Of a DNA stretch of 64,000 nt, positions 22,201 through 33,671 are shown piece after piece. The DNA comes from Adiantum capillus-veneris. Taxonomy: Eukaryota; Streptophyta; Polypodiopsida; Polypodiales; Pteridaceae. Below the pieces are notes generated by a model, which saw nothing but the letters and a program-made list of their open reading frames with translations, was not told where the DNA came from and made no database searches. The first letter of the stretch is position 1; every line of letters starts with the position of its first letter. The stretch is from the NCBI GenBank assembly GCA_014529385.2, contig CM043969.1, positions 28,074,446 through 28,138,445 on the forward strand. The letters run 5' to 3'. The translations under genes were made by a program, and so were the position numbers.

Positions 22201-22455
22201 TTGGTGCAGGCAAGAGAGGCTAAGAGAGCAAGAGCATCACAATCCCTTCGTTTGCAATCCACGACCAGATGCAAGTTTCTGAACAGGTCTCCAAAGTGCA
22301 GTACACAGAGATTCACTGTACAAGTACAGTGGTTGTATGTACGCTTGATTGTGGACACTCGTTGAGTGTAGAAAGCGTTACAGGTACCACGATAGCAGGT
22401 TCAGCAGATTTGCAGGTTTTTGCAGATTGCAGCTATTTTGTCTTAGTGCTTCAAG

Positions 22456-23838
22456 ATGTCTAACGGTTTGAGTCAGATTGTCACTAAGAAGCTTGAGAAA
22501 AATAACTACCCTGCATGGAAGTTTAGAGTAACAAATTTTCTAAAAGGAAAATGATATTGGGACTATGTAGAAGGAGACAATGAAAAGGAATCAGAGATTC
22601 CCGAGGCAAATGCTACAGCAGAACAAAGGAAAGCTCTGAGGGACTGGCAACAAGGCCAGAGCAAAGTGATGTATTGGCTTTCTATGAGCATCACAGATGG
22701 CATGATGGGCTATCTACAGGATGCTGAAACCCCCGCCATTGCATGGAAAAACTTAGGCAGAGTGTTCGAGGTGAACACCAAGGCCAGGAAGCTTCAACTA
22801 AATTCGGAGCTAAATCAGGTTAAGAGGAACAACGTCTCCATCAATGATTATGCTTTGAAGATCAATAGTATCATTGAGGCTCTTGGATCTATTAAAGTCT
22901 CAGTGGAAGACGATGACATTGTTCGTGCATGCTTGGATGGTCTAGGAGATGAGTATGTACATTTCAGGTCTTCCATGAATACAAGAGACGACATACCCGT
23001 GTTCCAAGATTTGATTTCTATGCTTATTCTTGAGGAGAAGAACCTTGGTCTTGACACATCTTCTTCTCGTGTGGCAGAAATAGGTATGAACAGGCCTTCT
23101 ATTCTAACTCCAACAGAGGTAGAGGTAGAGGTCGTGGTCGAGGCCCAAGTGGTTGCAGGGGCCAATTTCAAGAAGGTCAATCAAATCAAAACAATACAGG
23201 TGGAAGGGGAAACCAGTCTCAAGGCAGGGGGAGTCAAAGAGGTCGTGGTGCAGGATCAAGCAGGCAGCAACATACTGCAGATAGCAGAGAATGTTGGACT
23301 TGTGGTGAAAGAGGTCACATGTCACGTGACTGTCCAAAGGGAAAAGCAAGTGGAAAGAGAGAACAGGGCAACTATGCATAGCAGAGATACAGATGACAAC
23401 AAAAATGAGCGCATGTTTGTTATGCAGCACATAATGAATACAATGACTGCAGAGAATTCTACCCAAGATGATGTTTGGTATGTGGATTCAGGTGCCTCTA
23501 ATCACATGACATCTCATGGAGAGTGTTTTAGAGATATGCGCAAACCAGATGTGTCAGGCTATGTGCAGATAGGAGATGACACAGCTCACCCCATTGCTCA
23601 TGTAGGGGATATACCTCTAAATACGAAGAGTGGGAAATCAAAGTACTTAGCAGATGTACTTCATGTCCCAAACATTACAAAGAATCTTGTTTTTGTTGGA
23701 CAAATGGTTGAGCAGGGTTTGCAGGTTCGCTTCAATCCAAATGGCTGTTATGTAGAAGATTTCCAGAATGGTTGTAAGCTCATCACAGAGGGCAAATGTG
23801 TGGGCAGAATTTTTACGCTGAATGTAAACATGCCTTGA
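22456..23838 (+). pseudogene. copia gag and protease
   Basis: ATG 22456 opens gag (MSNGLSQIVTKKLEKNNYPA). A TGA at 22552 interrupts it, and the frame is then open from 22555 to 23838. It contains a UBN2-type capsid region (about 22666-23080) and the protease motif VWYVDSGASNHMT near 23475, followed by the start of the pre-integrase region. Between about 23100 and 23390 the authentic frame is another one: there the sequence encodes an RGRGRG-rich tail and a CCHC zinc knuckle (CWTCGERGHMSRDC). Two compensating frameshifts therefore replaced the nucleic-acid-binding tail by a nonsense peptide without creating a stop. Confidence 0.88.
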
Positions 23839-24805
23839 GGTAAAAGCTGCATTATTTGCACAGGGCACAGGTGTTGTGGCTGATGTTGACATTTGGCACA
23901 AACGCATTGGCCATGCTAATGAGCAGAGATTGCGCAGCATGCAATTAAAACAGATTGTAAAAGGTTTGCCCAAATTCAAGGTGGATGGTATGCATAAAGT
24001 GTGTGTAGCATGCCAATTTGGAAAACAGTCAAAGGGCTCATTTCCACATGAGTGCAATGTATGTAAAAAGCCACTTGAGGTGGTGCACACAGATGTTTGG
24101 GGTCCAACCGATATTGCAAGTATACATAGTTGCAGGTATTATGTCTCTTTCATTGATGACCATACAAGGAAAGTATGGGTCTACTTCATGCGTAACAAAA
24201 GTGAAGTGTTTGGTCACTTTCAGGACTTCAAAGTCATGATTGAGAAGGAGACAGATATGCAAATCAAGACATTGAGGTCAGATGGAGGGGGAGAGTACTT
24301 CTCCAACGATTTTTCAGATTTTCTACGAATGCATGGTATACGCAGGCAGTTTACATGCAGATATACTCCACAGTAGAATGGGGTCGCAGAAAGAAAAAAT
24401 AGGCACATTGCAGAAGTTGCACGTGCATTGATGAATGAGAAGAACATGCCTCATCATTTCTGGGTTGAAGCTGCAAAATACAGTTGTGTACATTATGAAC
24501 ATGACACCTACAACTGCGGTGCATGATGTAACACCTGAGGAAAAGTTTACAGGTACAAAGCCTGATTTGGCACACTTGAAAGTGTTTGGCTGCATAGCTT
24601 ATGTGCATGTACCAGATGAGTTGCGTAGGAAATTGGATCCTAAAGCAGAGAAATGTATTCTTGTGGGATATTCCCTTGAACAAAAGGGGTACAGGTGCTA
24701 CAATCCTACTACACGATAATTACGAGTGAGCAGAGATGTAGTCTTTGATGAGATGAGCAGCTGATACAATAATGCATATGGCACTATTGGGGCTGATGTA
24801 AAAGA
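23839..24805 (+). pseudogene. copia integrase
   Basis: Zinc-binding region HKRIGHAN...CVACQFGKQ, then the core with VHTDVWGP, FIDDHTRKVWV and LRSDGGGEY, and the Glu motif NGVAERKNRHI. A TAG at 24374-24376 replaces the usual Gln before that motif. The part from 24435 (FGCIAYVHVPDELRRKLD, KCILVGYS) is in another frame. Confidence 0.88.
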
Positions 24806-24809
24806 TGAT

Positions 24810-26755
24810 GTGGTTGTACAAAATGTGAGGACACAGTCACAGGTTTTGAGTGGACCACAAGAGTCCTCTTCTCGTGGCTCTGTTGAGAATCCATGGAATG
24901 GTAGACTACGTACGCAAGTTACTCCACCAGCAGGTACAGGGAACGTATCACGAAAAGGAAAGGAAAAGGTTGATGAACCTACCTTTATGGCTGATGCATC
25001 ATCAGGTTTTTCACATGTAGACATGGATTCAGATGGTTCTGAACAAAGTCTTGATGAGGAATTTGGAATTCGGGCTGTCAGGACACTTGGTGTAAGGAAC
25101 ATACAAGAAGATGCTAGAGGGCAAAGGAGTGACCCAGGACCGCGCAGATCTAACAGAGTCAGAAATCCAGTTAAAAAATTGACTTATGATGGGTATCTAG
25201 CGCATCACCAAGCCTACATGGCTAAGGTGATACAGGATGTGGAGCCCACATGTTTTGAGGATGCAGTTGGAAATGTGCATTGGGATGATGCAATGAATGA
25301 AGAGATGGCGGCATTGGAAGCAAACGACACATGGGAGTTGGTGCCATTTCCAAGTGGCAAGAAAGCTATTGGTTGTAAATGGGTGTATAAAACCAAGCAT
25401 AAGGCTGATGGTAACATTGAGCGTCACAAGGCAAGGCTGGTCGCAAAGGGTTATGCACAGACGTATGGCATAGACTATGAGGAGACCTTTGCTCCAGTGG
25501 CAAAGATGACGACTGGGAGAGCTATCATAGCATTGGCTTTATCTAGAGGATGGATTATGCATCAAATGGATGTAAAGAATGCCTTCTTGAATGGTGAGTT
25601 GCAAGAGGAAGTGTATATGGATCAGCCACCTGGCTATGTCGATCAAGGTTACCCAGATTATGTATGCAGACTTCTCAAAGCTTTGTATGGTTTGAAGCAG
25701 GTCTCTAGAGCATGGTATGACATGATTGCCAAGTATCTTGTCAGTATTGGGTTTAGGAGAGCTCATGCTGATCATTCACTCTATGTATGTGAGAGTGATG
25801 TGGGAATTGTGGTCATTACCATATATGTAGATAACCTTATTATTGTGGGTGACAATGCTATGGATATTGACCATGTGAAGGGTCTTCTCAAATAGGAGTT
25901 TGAAATGAAAGATTTGGACGAGTTGCGCTACTTTCTTGGCATTGAGGTGATCAGGACTCCGAAGGGTGTATGACTGTCACAGAGACAGTATGCTTTGGAC
26001 ATGTTGCCAAAGTATGGTATGGCTGATTGTAAGCCAATTTCTATTCCCTTGGATGTAAATGCAAAGCTGAGTGCAGAGAAGGGTGATGTTGTTGAGGATG
26101 TCAAGATGTACAGGAAGATTGTGGGTAGTCTAATCTATTTGACTATCACGAGGCCAGACTTGAGCTACATAGTAGGCTTGGAGAGTCAGTTCATGCAGCT
26201 TCCGAGGAAGACACATTTGGATGGAGTACGACGCACACTTCGGTATGTGCAAGGGACTCTTGACTACACATTGTTCTATGCAACAGATGCGCCATTAGCA
26301 TTGTATGGGTATACAGATGTAGATTGGGCAGGTAGCATTGTTGATAGGAGATCTACGAGTGGCTTCATGTTCTCTTTTGGGAGTGCTGCTGTTACTTGGA
26401 GCAGCAAAAAGCAGCCTACGGTTGCTTTATCGAGCACAGAGGCCGAGTACAGAGGTGCAGCAGTTGCAGTGTGCGAGGTAGCTTGGCTACACACATTACT
26501 TGAGGACTTGGGAGTGCAGGTGGACTAGCAGATTGTCATCCATTGTGACAACCTCAGCAGCATGCAGTTGTTTAGGAACCCAGTGTTCCATGCCTAGACT
26601 AAGCACATAGAGGTCCATTACCACTACGTTCGAGAGCGAGTGTTGGTGGGCGACATCGACTTGGTCTACGTCAGCATAGAGAAGCAGATAGTGGATATCT
26701 TTACCAAGGCCCTCAGAGCTGAGAAGCTTCGATGTTTCCAGACTATGCTTGGACT
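24810..26755 (+). pseudogene. copia reverse transcriptase and RNase H
   Basis: RVT_2 motifs: WELVPFPSGKKAIGCKWVYK, HKARLVAKGYAQ, DYEETFAPVAKM, QMDVKNAFLNGEL and ALYGLKQVSRAWY. The catalytic motif reads YVDN instead of YVDD (near 25830), so polymerase activity would be lost. TAG follows GLLK at 25893 and a TGA follows TPKGV near 25971. RNase H (DVDWAGSIVDRRSTSGFMF, ALSSTEAEYRGAA) is open at 25995-26528, then TAG, and remnants continue to DIFTKAL and the purine tract. Confidence 0.9.
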
Positions 26756-26770
26756 CTGCGACATGCAGAG

Positions 26771-26782
26771 CTCGAGGGGGAG
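26771..26782 (+). promoter_or_regulatory. copia polypurine tract
   Basis: CTCGAGGGGGAG directly before the right LTR. Confidence 0.85.
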
Positions 26783-27104
26783 TGTTGAGATGTCGAGCTC
26801 TACATCTTGAGTTGGCATCCACTACGGGTCTTGGCCGCTTACGGCATTTACTCATTGGCGCGTTAGGTGACCGACATGGAGGATCTTTGCCAGTGATTCT
26901 ACAGCTGGACTACACTTATAGTGCCAGCCTAGTACGCTTCTAGCATGTTCACACTTAGTGACCGCATGTACATATGTGCTACTTTTTCAGTTTTAGCACT
27001 TAGTCATTTTGTACTCTCTTTTCTGTGCGAAGAAGAAGAAGCTTTCCATCTCTGTGTACTTTGTTCTTGTCTTGTGTAGCTCTCTTGCATCCTCATTCTT
27101 TACA
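26783..27104 (+). repeat. copia right LTR
   Basis: 322 bp, same termini as the left LTR; differences are mostly transitions. Confidence 0.95.
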
Positions 27105-28548
27105 TCTCATGGATGTGCATGCCTAGTATTTGCATGAGTCCTTCTGTCATGATGCAAATTTGTGCACCCCCATCCACTAGAACTTTCCTAACCAATCTTC
27201 CTTTGATGTAACAATCTAGCACAGGTGTAATATCCTCATTCATTTCAGCATGTGCAATTTTTACAACAGGAACACTCTCTTTTATCTTTCTCCTAGTGCT
27301 AACTGCCTTCGTTAAATCCGTCCTAACTTGTGGGCATAATGCAAGAAACTGAGGCCATGAGATATCAGGACCCTTACCTCTCATGTCTTCTAATAGGTTG
27401 TATGGAGCCATACCATGTCCAAGAGGGAAGTCTTGGAGATTGATAGGACGTCGAGTCCTCTTAGCTTCCTTGGTCTCCTTTGCCTTCTTGCCTCGTCCAT
27501 GGTCACTCTGTGATGTGACACCTTCTTTCTCTTTACCTTTTCCTCGGCCACGCTTAATGCCATTTGCTTCCATGTCAACCTCATTTGAGTTTATCACCTC
27601 TACCACATGCGCATTTGGGCCTGGCAAAGGTGGAACTACTTCCACTCCTTATGGAGGTGGTTTTGGTCCATTTGGTCTTTGTAGAAGCCTTGGTTGTTGA
27701 CCAGTTCCTTCACCTGCATTCATCAATGGGTAATTCAAGTTAGGTCTCCCTGGCTCCCCACGGGGCCAAGGACAATTATACATCCCATGTCCAGACTCTC
27801 CGCAATTCCAACATTGCAAGACTCTCCTAGGTCATGGATCTCGCTCTTCAGACTTCTTTGCTTGTCCCTTTAGACCTACAGCTTGTGCAAGGTGAATTGA
27901 CAAGCTACTTAAAGATTCATTTAACTTCTCAATCACTTCTGCCGTTATCTCAGGAAGCTCCCTAGATGTTGATGCTTGTGACTTACCTTTGGGTCTAAGA
28001 CCTTCTATTGGAACCTCTCCCCTTAGGCACTTGAGTTTTCTATATTTCTCAGCAGCCCTAGTTGCAGCTGCATCAAAGGTAGCAGCTGTACCCGCCTTAA
28101 CTTTTATCTTAAGGTCAGGAAAGAGTCTGGCTATGAACCTCTCCTTCTTTAGGAACTCTGCACCATCACCAGGGTTAGCAACATTTCTCACCCATACAGC
28201 CCAAAGACGTAGAAACTCTTGCTTGTACAAGTAGTAGTCATCTAGGTCTTTTTTCTTATGAGAAACAATGTCTTGCCATAGTTTTTGAGTGTTTTGGGGA
28301 TCAAAGAAGTATCTCTTGAAATGATTCACAACTTTCGTGTAATTCCCTTTAACTTCCTCAGGCAATGAGTCAAACTAAGTGCTAGCATCTTTCCTAAGGA
28401 CCACTTCAAACATCTCTACGCGTTCTTGATCAGTTACTATCTTCTTGATACGACAAGACATCTTGAAATTTGCTAAAAATAATTCTGCATCCTCTCCAGG
28501 CTCTCCAAAGAAAAGAGGATATCCAGACATTTGGCGTTGGGCCTCCAT
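27105..28548 (-). pseudogene. G1 gag and N-terminal protease
   Basis: ATG 28548 starts MEAQRQMSGYPLFFGEPGED. A TAG near 28376 stands where related gag proteins have Trp (AST-stop-FDSLPEE). The capsid-like region follows (FKRYFFDPQNTQKLWQDIVS), then a CCHC zinc knuckle CWNCGESGHGMYNC near 27785-27825, a Lys/Arg-rich linker, and the retropepsin motif VLVDGGAQICIM near 27170. The frame reaches LGMHIHE at 27105 and continues TSEIKVKMANNN on the far side of the copia element. A stop before GVEVVPPLP (near 27647) separates gag from protease. Confidence 0.87.
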
Positions 28549-29217
28549 TGAATCAGTTTTAAGGTGACAACACGTTTTTGTTTGTTTTGTTTTTTTTTAA
28601 AATTACATTGTAATATTTTCTAAATTGCAATCTATTCTACAACAAAATAAACATATTCACATCAAATGACCTATGATAATCAATAAGAGGCAGGATGACA
28701 GGGTTTGGTGATGCCAGAATTTCTCCTACTCTTTGGGCACCAAACATGAACACCATACGTTGTTGAAAGTGGATCTTCCTACTAATTGCAACGTTGGAGT
28801 GAAATGGAAGGGGAAAACCTCTATTCCTGGGCCATTATCCATGGTTTATGCATGACCTAATTCTTAAAACAAAACTAAAATATAGACGTCCAAACTAAGG
28901 TCGTACCTAATGAGAGGCAAAATAAAGGGATTTACTGATATGTTTATCTCTGCCAACCTAAGGGGACCTAAAATTCTACGAATTACACATTGAAATTGCA
29001 ACTTAGTACTAACAATTATGTGTACCTTTTGCCTTGCAATCAGAATGAAAGGATCATACAAATTCTCGTGATTCATGCAAACTACTTGACTATTCTAAAG
29101 ATTGATCCTACACAAAAACATACACAAGTTGGTTCCTCAATGGGGGCAACAAATTGAGGCGGGGGTCCGGGGCGGGCAACAAGAAGAGTGGCCTCTAAGC
29201 ACCCTTCTACGCTCCCG
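28549..29217 (-). other. G1 leader between 5' LTR and gag
   Basis: AT-rich, no coding region seen. The primer-binding site should lie next to the LTR at about 29190-29217, but no TGG-starting tRNA match was recognised. Confidence 0.5.
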
Positions 29218-29329
29218 TGCTGCTCAATTGGGTTGGGGTTGGAAAAAACAACAAACACACACACAAACCTGCAACCTAACCCTACACAAATTTGGGGCAC
29301 CACCTAGTTTTGGATGCGAACTAGGACGC

Positions 29330-29391
<62 letters not shown>

Positions 29392-31773
29392 CTCGGACTG
29401 CTTTGAAATGTATCGGCCGTGATCAAGCAAACACAATTATATATGTAAGAAAGAGAGAGAAGGGGGAGGGGATGCTTGTTACATTAATACCTTCTTATAA
29501 ATCTGTCACGACCAATCAAAGTGAGATTAGTATTTGTTCGACATAGCTTGAGTAAATTACACCACAACACATCACAAGAAAAGCCACCCCAATCACTGTC
29601 TTAAGGCGAGGGGAGTCCTCTCCACCCTGTTGCCTTCTTACAGTATGTGGAATTTATGGCTGACTTGATGACAACACCCAGAGACAAGCTATCAAGAACT
29701 TTAAAAACACCAAGACACTTACACATCATTGTTGTCCATTACTTTACGTTGGAAGAGAGACAAAGTATCCAAGCTTAGTCCAAATCCACCCTCCTTGATT
29801 CAACAAATGTTGGGCTTACACTAGTAGGAGAAATGATAGATTTCCTACTCTCGATTGAATGATCACTCTCTCTTACAATGGCATAGAGTTCCCTTGCTAA
29901 TCACCCCTAATACAACACATGCATATGCATAAGACAATGAGCTTCCACTCAAGAGATCCTTCTAGAGAGGTTGAGCTTGGCTTCTCAAGCTATAGCATAG
30001 TGCTCTTGCTTATGGCTCCCCCCTTTTGTGCTAGCTACACCCTCCTTTTCTAGCAATTTTGAGGGCTAGGGTTACTCCTCTAACCATGGTTGGGTTAGAT
30101 TTTTAGCACTTATCTAATTTCTTTTGCTTGGAATTATCAAGAAGTTGGTGGGGATAGACGAAGAAGAGAGAGAGGACAGAAGTGGAGGTGATAGGACTTT
30201 TCATAGTAGTTTAGTGTTAGTAAACTAGTAGAGTTAGAGTTTTTATTGATTTACAAATGGAATTGGATATTTACAATGGGAGTATCCATGTAGGGTACAA
30301 ATAAGGAAGGAAAAACTCTTAATAGGTAAGAAATTATGGATTTCTTAGAATGTTGATGCTCCAAGTGTCTTGAGTAGGGTCAATTTTGACGCTTGTTGAC
30401 GGTCCACTAGCTTTGACGGTACGTTTTTTCTCCACTCTTGACCTTCATTGAGAGCCAAGGTGATTGAATATGAGTAATCAATCAACATGGTGCTGTCTTT
30501 CAAGAGAAGAGGCTGAATTTTGTGGTTTTCTTGATAGATATGGGTAATATGGAAGAGGAAAAATGAGACTAAGTGGTCAATTTTGGAATGGAAGTGTGTG
30601 TAGGAGACATGAGTTCACCATGGTTTCTCTTATTCTTCAAGGTTAAGAAGAAGGTGAGTAGGGTGCAGAGAGGAGTGGTGAGAGTGGTGGGGATGATGAG
30701 TGGAGAAGTGTGTGTGAAAGAGAAAAATGATAAAGTGGAAGAGGGAGTCTGGCTGCATAACATGGGCAGCTTGGGGTCCACCAATAAAATCATAGCTCAC
30801 AGCTCGTAGCTCAAAAAAATATGAAAAACTTTGAGGTAAAAGTTCAGCCCACGAGCTACAACTTTTGTTTGTATCACCTTTTCAAATTCGAAGAGCATGT
30901 GATCTTTAAAAATTCAGCAAAACCGACTGTTTTTTTTCACTGCACAAAGTCCTTGTGAGGTCCTTTGGATGATTCTTTTGAATACCTCCAAGAGTGAGCC
31001 CCCCATAGTGCATGCATGCATGCTACATACCCTTGACCTTATTTGGTAGATCTATAATTGAAGATATTGTTGAGATCATGATATAAGTGAATAGTACAAC
31101 TAAGAAAAGCAAATATTGAGGGGTCTAAAAAAATATGTACATGTCAAATATAAATAATATAGGTGGAAAAAATATAAAGGGGTCAAAATAAATCTCTCTC
31201 ACTATAAGTTTACCATAAAAAGATGAATACTTTTGGTGGTCTAATTTATGAGAGTAATAGAGAATAGATGTAGGAAGGAAAAAATCACAATAGTGAAAAA
31301 ATATAGAACTAGTTTTTTGGATTTTTGTTGGGATGGAGTTACACCAAAAATAAGAGAAGCTTGCATGAAATTATTTTTATATGGAATAAAGAGTATGCAA
31401 AATGGTAAGAAAAAATATTGTAATGGTGAGTCAATGTACATAGCATAAATAACACACCATAGGTAGAAATATTTAAATAAATACAAAAATAATTATGAAA
31501 AATCTTTTTATTTAGGACCTATATACAATGAAATATTTACACACAAATGGGCCATAATATACTTATAATTTTTTTTTTATTTTTTTTTTATTTTTTGGCT
31601 CAACTAGCCCATTGACTAGCTAATTGAGGGTTTTTAAGAAGATATGGAAAAAGTCCACTAACTCACATACCTATATACAATGAAATGGTAGGGATAGCCA
31701 CAGTGTTTGGATGATTTTGGTAGGGTGGGTTAACTCACTATGGCAATTACGGAGAGCCGAAAAACGGCTATCA
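29218..31773 (-). repeat. G1 5' LTR, shared as the 3' LTR of G1b; keeps the CACTA-2 empty site
   Basis: Uninterrupted LTR of about 2.56 kb ending GGCTATCA. At 31321-31323 it has a single ATT where the left LTR carries CACTA-2. It contains a (GA)n tract at 29334-29388. Confidence 0.85.
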
Positions 31774-31801
31774 TTAGCCCTCCCCCAGGATGATGGTATA
31801 T

Positions 31802-32926
31802 TCATGTACCATCATAAAGCATCTTTTCCAAAGAGAGTACTTCACAGTCCTTGACAAGATCTTTATTGTTTGGCCCCTCGGCATTTTGGCTCGAATCATA
31901 CTCATGCTTCATGGAATAGTACTTACATGAGATAGCTGCCCTTTGACAGATCTTTGGTAGATCCTTTGGTAGAAGGAGACTCAAATAGGGCTTCAAGCGA
32001 TAACCATTTACCTTCCTAGAGTTCTCTTTCCCATTCAAGTCCATAAGTTGATAGTAACTTGAATTGAAAGCCTTCTTGACTATGTATGGCCCCTGCCATT
32101 TATTTTCAAAGTTGGCATCAAAACGATTATCGAGCCGATTGTCATACCTTAGCACAAGATCTCCTTCATTGATGCCTTTGTCCTTTAGTTTCTTGTCAAG
32201 CTTCTCCTTCGCCTGCGTAGCTTTCCTCTTGTACCACTCGTATGCTGTTTCTCTTTTCCACTCAAGCTCAGCTAAGGTAAGAAGTCGATCCATCCATGCT
32301 TCTTGATCATCTTGTGTTGCTTTGCCATGAAGTCGCATTGTTGGAATGTTGAGCTCAATTGGTTGTAAAGCCTCTTGACCATAGACCAAGTGAAATGGTG
32401 TGAAATCCATGGCTTCCCTATATGTGGTTCGATACGCCCATAAGGCACCATCCAAGAAGTCATCCCACAACTTTGTCTTATTTTTCACCATCTTTCTAAT
32501 GATGCCTGCAATGACACCATTAGCTTTTTCTACCAAACCATTTGATTGGGGATAGTAGGGTGTACTATGACGATGTAGAATGTGAAGTTCTTCACAGACT
32601 TCTGTGAGCAAGCCCTTTCTAAACCCTGGACCATTATCAGAAACAATCTCCAAAGGTGTGCCAAATCTACAACAAATGTGAGTGTAGACAAATTTTCTCA
32701 CTGTCCTCTCATTTACCTTTGCGACACTTTGTGCTTCCACCCAGAGAATAGGTGTAGGAAGGAAAAAATCACAATAGTGAAAAAATATAGAACTAGTTTT
32801 TTTGGATTTTTGTTGGGATGGAGTTGCACCAAAAATAAGAGAAGCTTGCATGAAATTATTTTTATATGGAATAAAGAGTATGCAAAATGGTAAGGAAAAA
32901 TATGGTAATGGTGAGTCAATGTACAT
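31802..32926 (-). pseudogene. G1b chimeric ORF: LTR-derived start fused to integrase
   Basis: A 374-codon open frame begins inside the truncated LTR (MYIDSPLPYFSLPFC, about 60 codons of non-coding origin) and runs across the deletion junction into the integrase core and C-terminal domain (VEAQSVAKVNER, SDNGPGFRKGLL, QSNGLVEKANGVI, FTPFHLVYGQEALQPIELN, GDLVLRYDNRLDNRFDA). The first catalytic Asp (GIDAMGP) was lost in the deletion, so it cannot be an active integrase. It preserves the 135-bp segment missing from G1. Confidence 0.8.
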
Positions 32927-33250
32927 AGCATAAATAACACACCATAGGTAGAAATATTTAAATAAATACCAAAATAATTATGAAAAATACTTTTATTTAG
33001 GCCCTATATACAATGAAATATTTACACACAAATGGGCCATAATATACTTATAATTTTTATTTTTTATTTTTTTGGCTCAACTAGCCCAGTGACTAGCTAA
33101 TTGAGGGTTTTTAAGAAGATATGGGAAAAGTCCCCTAATTCACACACCTATATACAGTGAAATGGTCGGGATAGCCACAGTGTTTGGATGATTTTAGTAG
33201 GGTGGGTTAACTCATTATGGAAATTACGTAGAGCCCAAAAATGGCTATCA
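32743..33250 (-). repeat. G1b 5' LTR, truncated
   Basis: Corresponds to the last 500 bp of the LTR and ends GGCTATCA at 33250. The join to integrase at 32742/32743 has the short shared sequence AGAGAATA at the LTR side, as in deletions by illegitimate recombination. Confidence 0.88.
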
Positions 33251-33671
33251 CTAGAGATCGCACTATTAAACAACAAAATATGCGTCGGAAGGCATATGAG
33301 GAAAAGAATAAGAAAAAATAGGAGATCTCTCACGAAGAAAATGTGCCCAAGGAGGAGGCAATTTCCTCGAGCAAATAGGGATGTGTGACCTATGAGACCA
33401 AGTTACAATTGAAATTATGCTTTTGGAATTGTAATGGATACCCATGGAATGCGGGGGTTGGCATTGATGAACAAACAAGCAAATACGATGTTGTACTTCT
33501 TGTTGAAACTTGGGAGCATGATACACAAAGGGTTAACGGCTTGGAGGATTACAATGTACATTCATTAATGTGATAAAAAATCTTAAGCAACGAAGAGGGC
33601 AAGGAGGGGTAGCATGTATGGTTAAGAAAGGATTGGAAGATTTTGTATCAATTGTGAAAGATGACAAGTAT
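33251..33671 (+). pseudogene. LINE ORF2 endonuclease fragment
   Basis: After a charged peptide (RRKAYEEKNKKK, stop) the sequence reads LKLCFWNCNGYPWN and YDVVLLVETWEHD, matching the first motifs of the apurinic/apyrimidinic-type endonuclease of plant LINEs (the Asn of WNCNG and the Glu of ETW). After a stop and frame change it continues GGVACMVKKGLEDFV. It is cut on the left by gypsy G1b and on the right by the G3 LTR. Confidence 0.75.

Larger units (their letters stand above)
21865..27104 (+). mobile_element. Ty1/copia element inserted in the G1 protease gene
   Basis: LTRs 21865-22188 and 26783-27104 (TGTTGA...TTTACA), TSD TCTCA at 21860-21864 and 27105-27109, tRNA-iMet primer site directly after the left LTR and a purine tract before the right one. 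Domain order gag, protease, integrase, RT, RNase H fits copia. The LTRs differ at roughly a dozen positions plus a 2-bp indel over about 322 bp, so it is not very recent. It has numerous stops and frameshifts. Confidence 0.97.
7835..33250 (-). mobile_element. G1/G1b: Tat-like Ty3/gypsy array with a shared LTR
   Basis: Order on the plus strand: LTR (7835-18123, split by CACTA-2), G1 internal region 18124-29217 (split by a copia element), LTR 29218-31773, an internal fragment 31774-32742, and a 5'-deleted LTR 32743-33250. All three LTR copies end in GGCTATCA. The element belongs to the dual-RNase-H Tat-like group, because a second, archaeal-type RNase H lies between RT/RNase H and integrase. 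The LTR-internal-LTR-internal-LTR layout suggests recombination between two copies followed by an internal deletion in G1b. The left LTR terminus is uncertain by about 10 bp and I could not identify the primer-binding site. Confidence 0.8.

Noticed and set aside
29160-29217. G1 primer-binding site
   Set aside because: No sequence starting TGG and matching a tRNA 3' end was recognised beside the presumed LTR end, so none is annotated.
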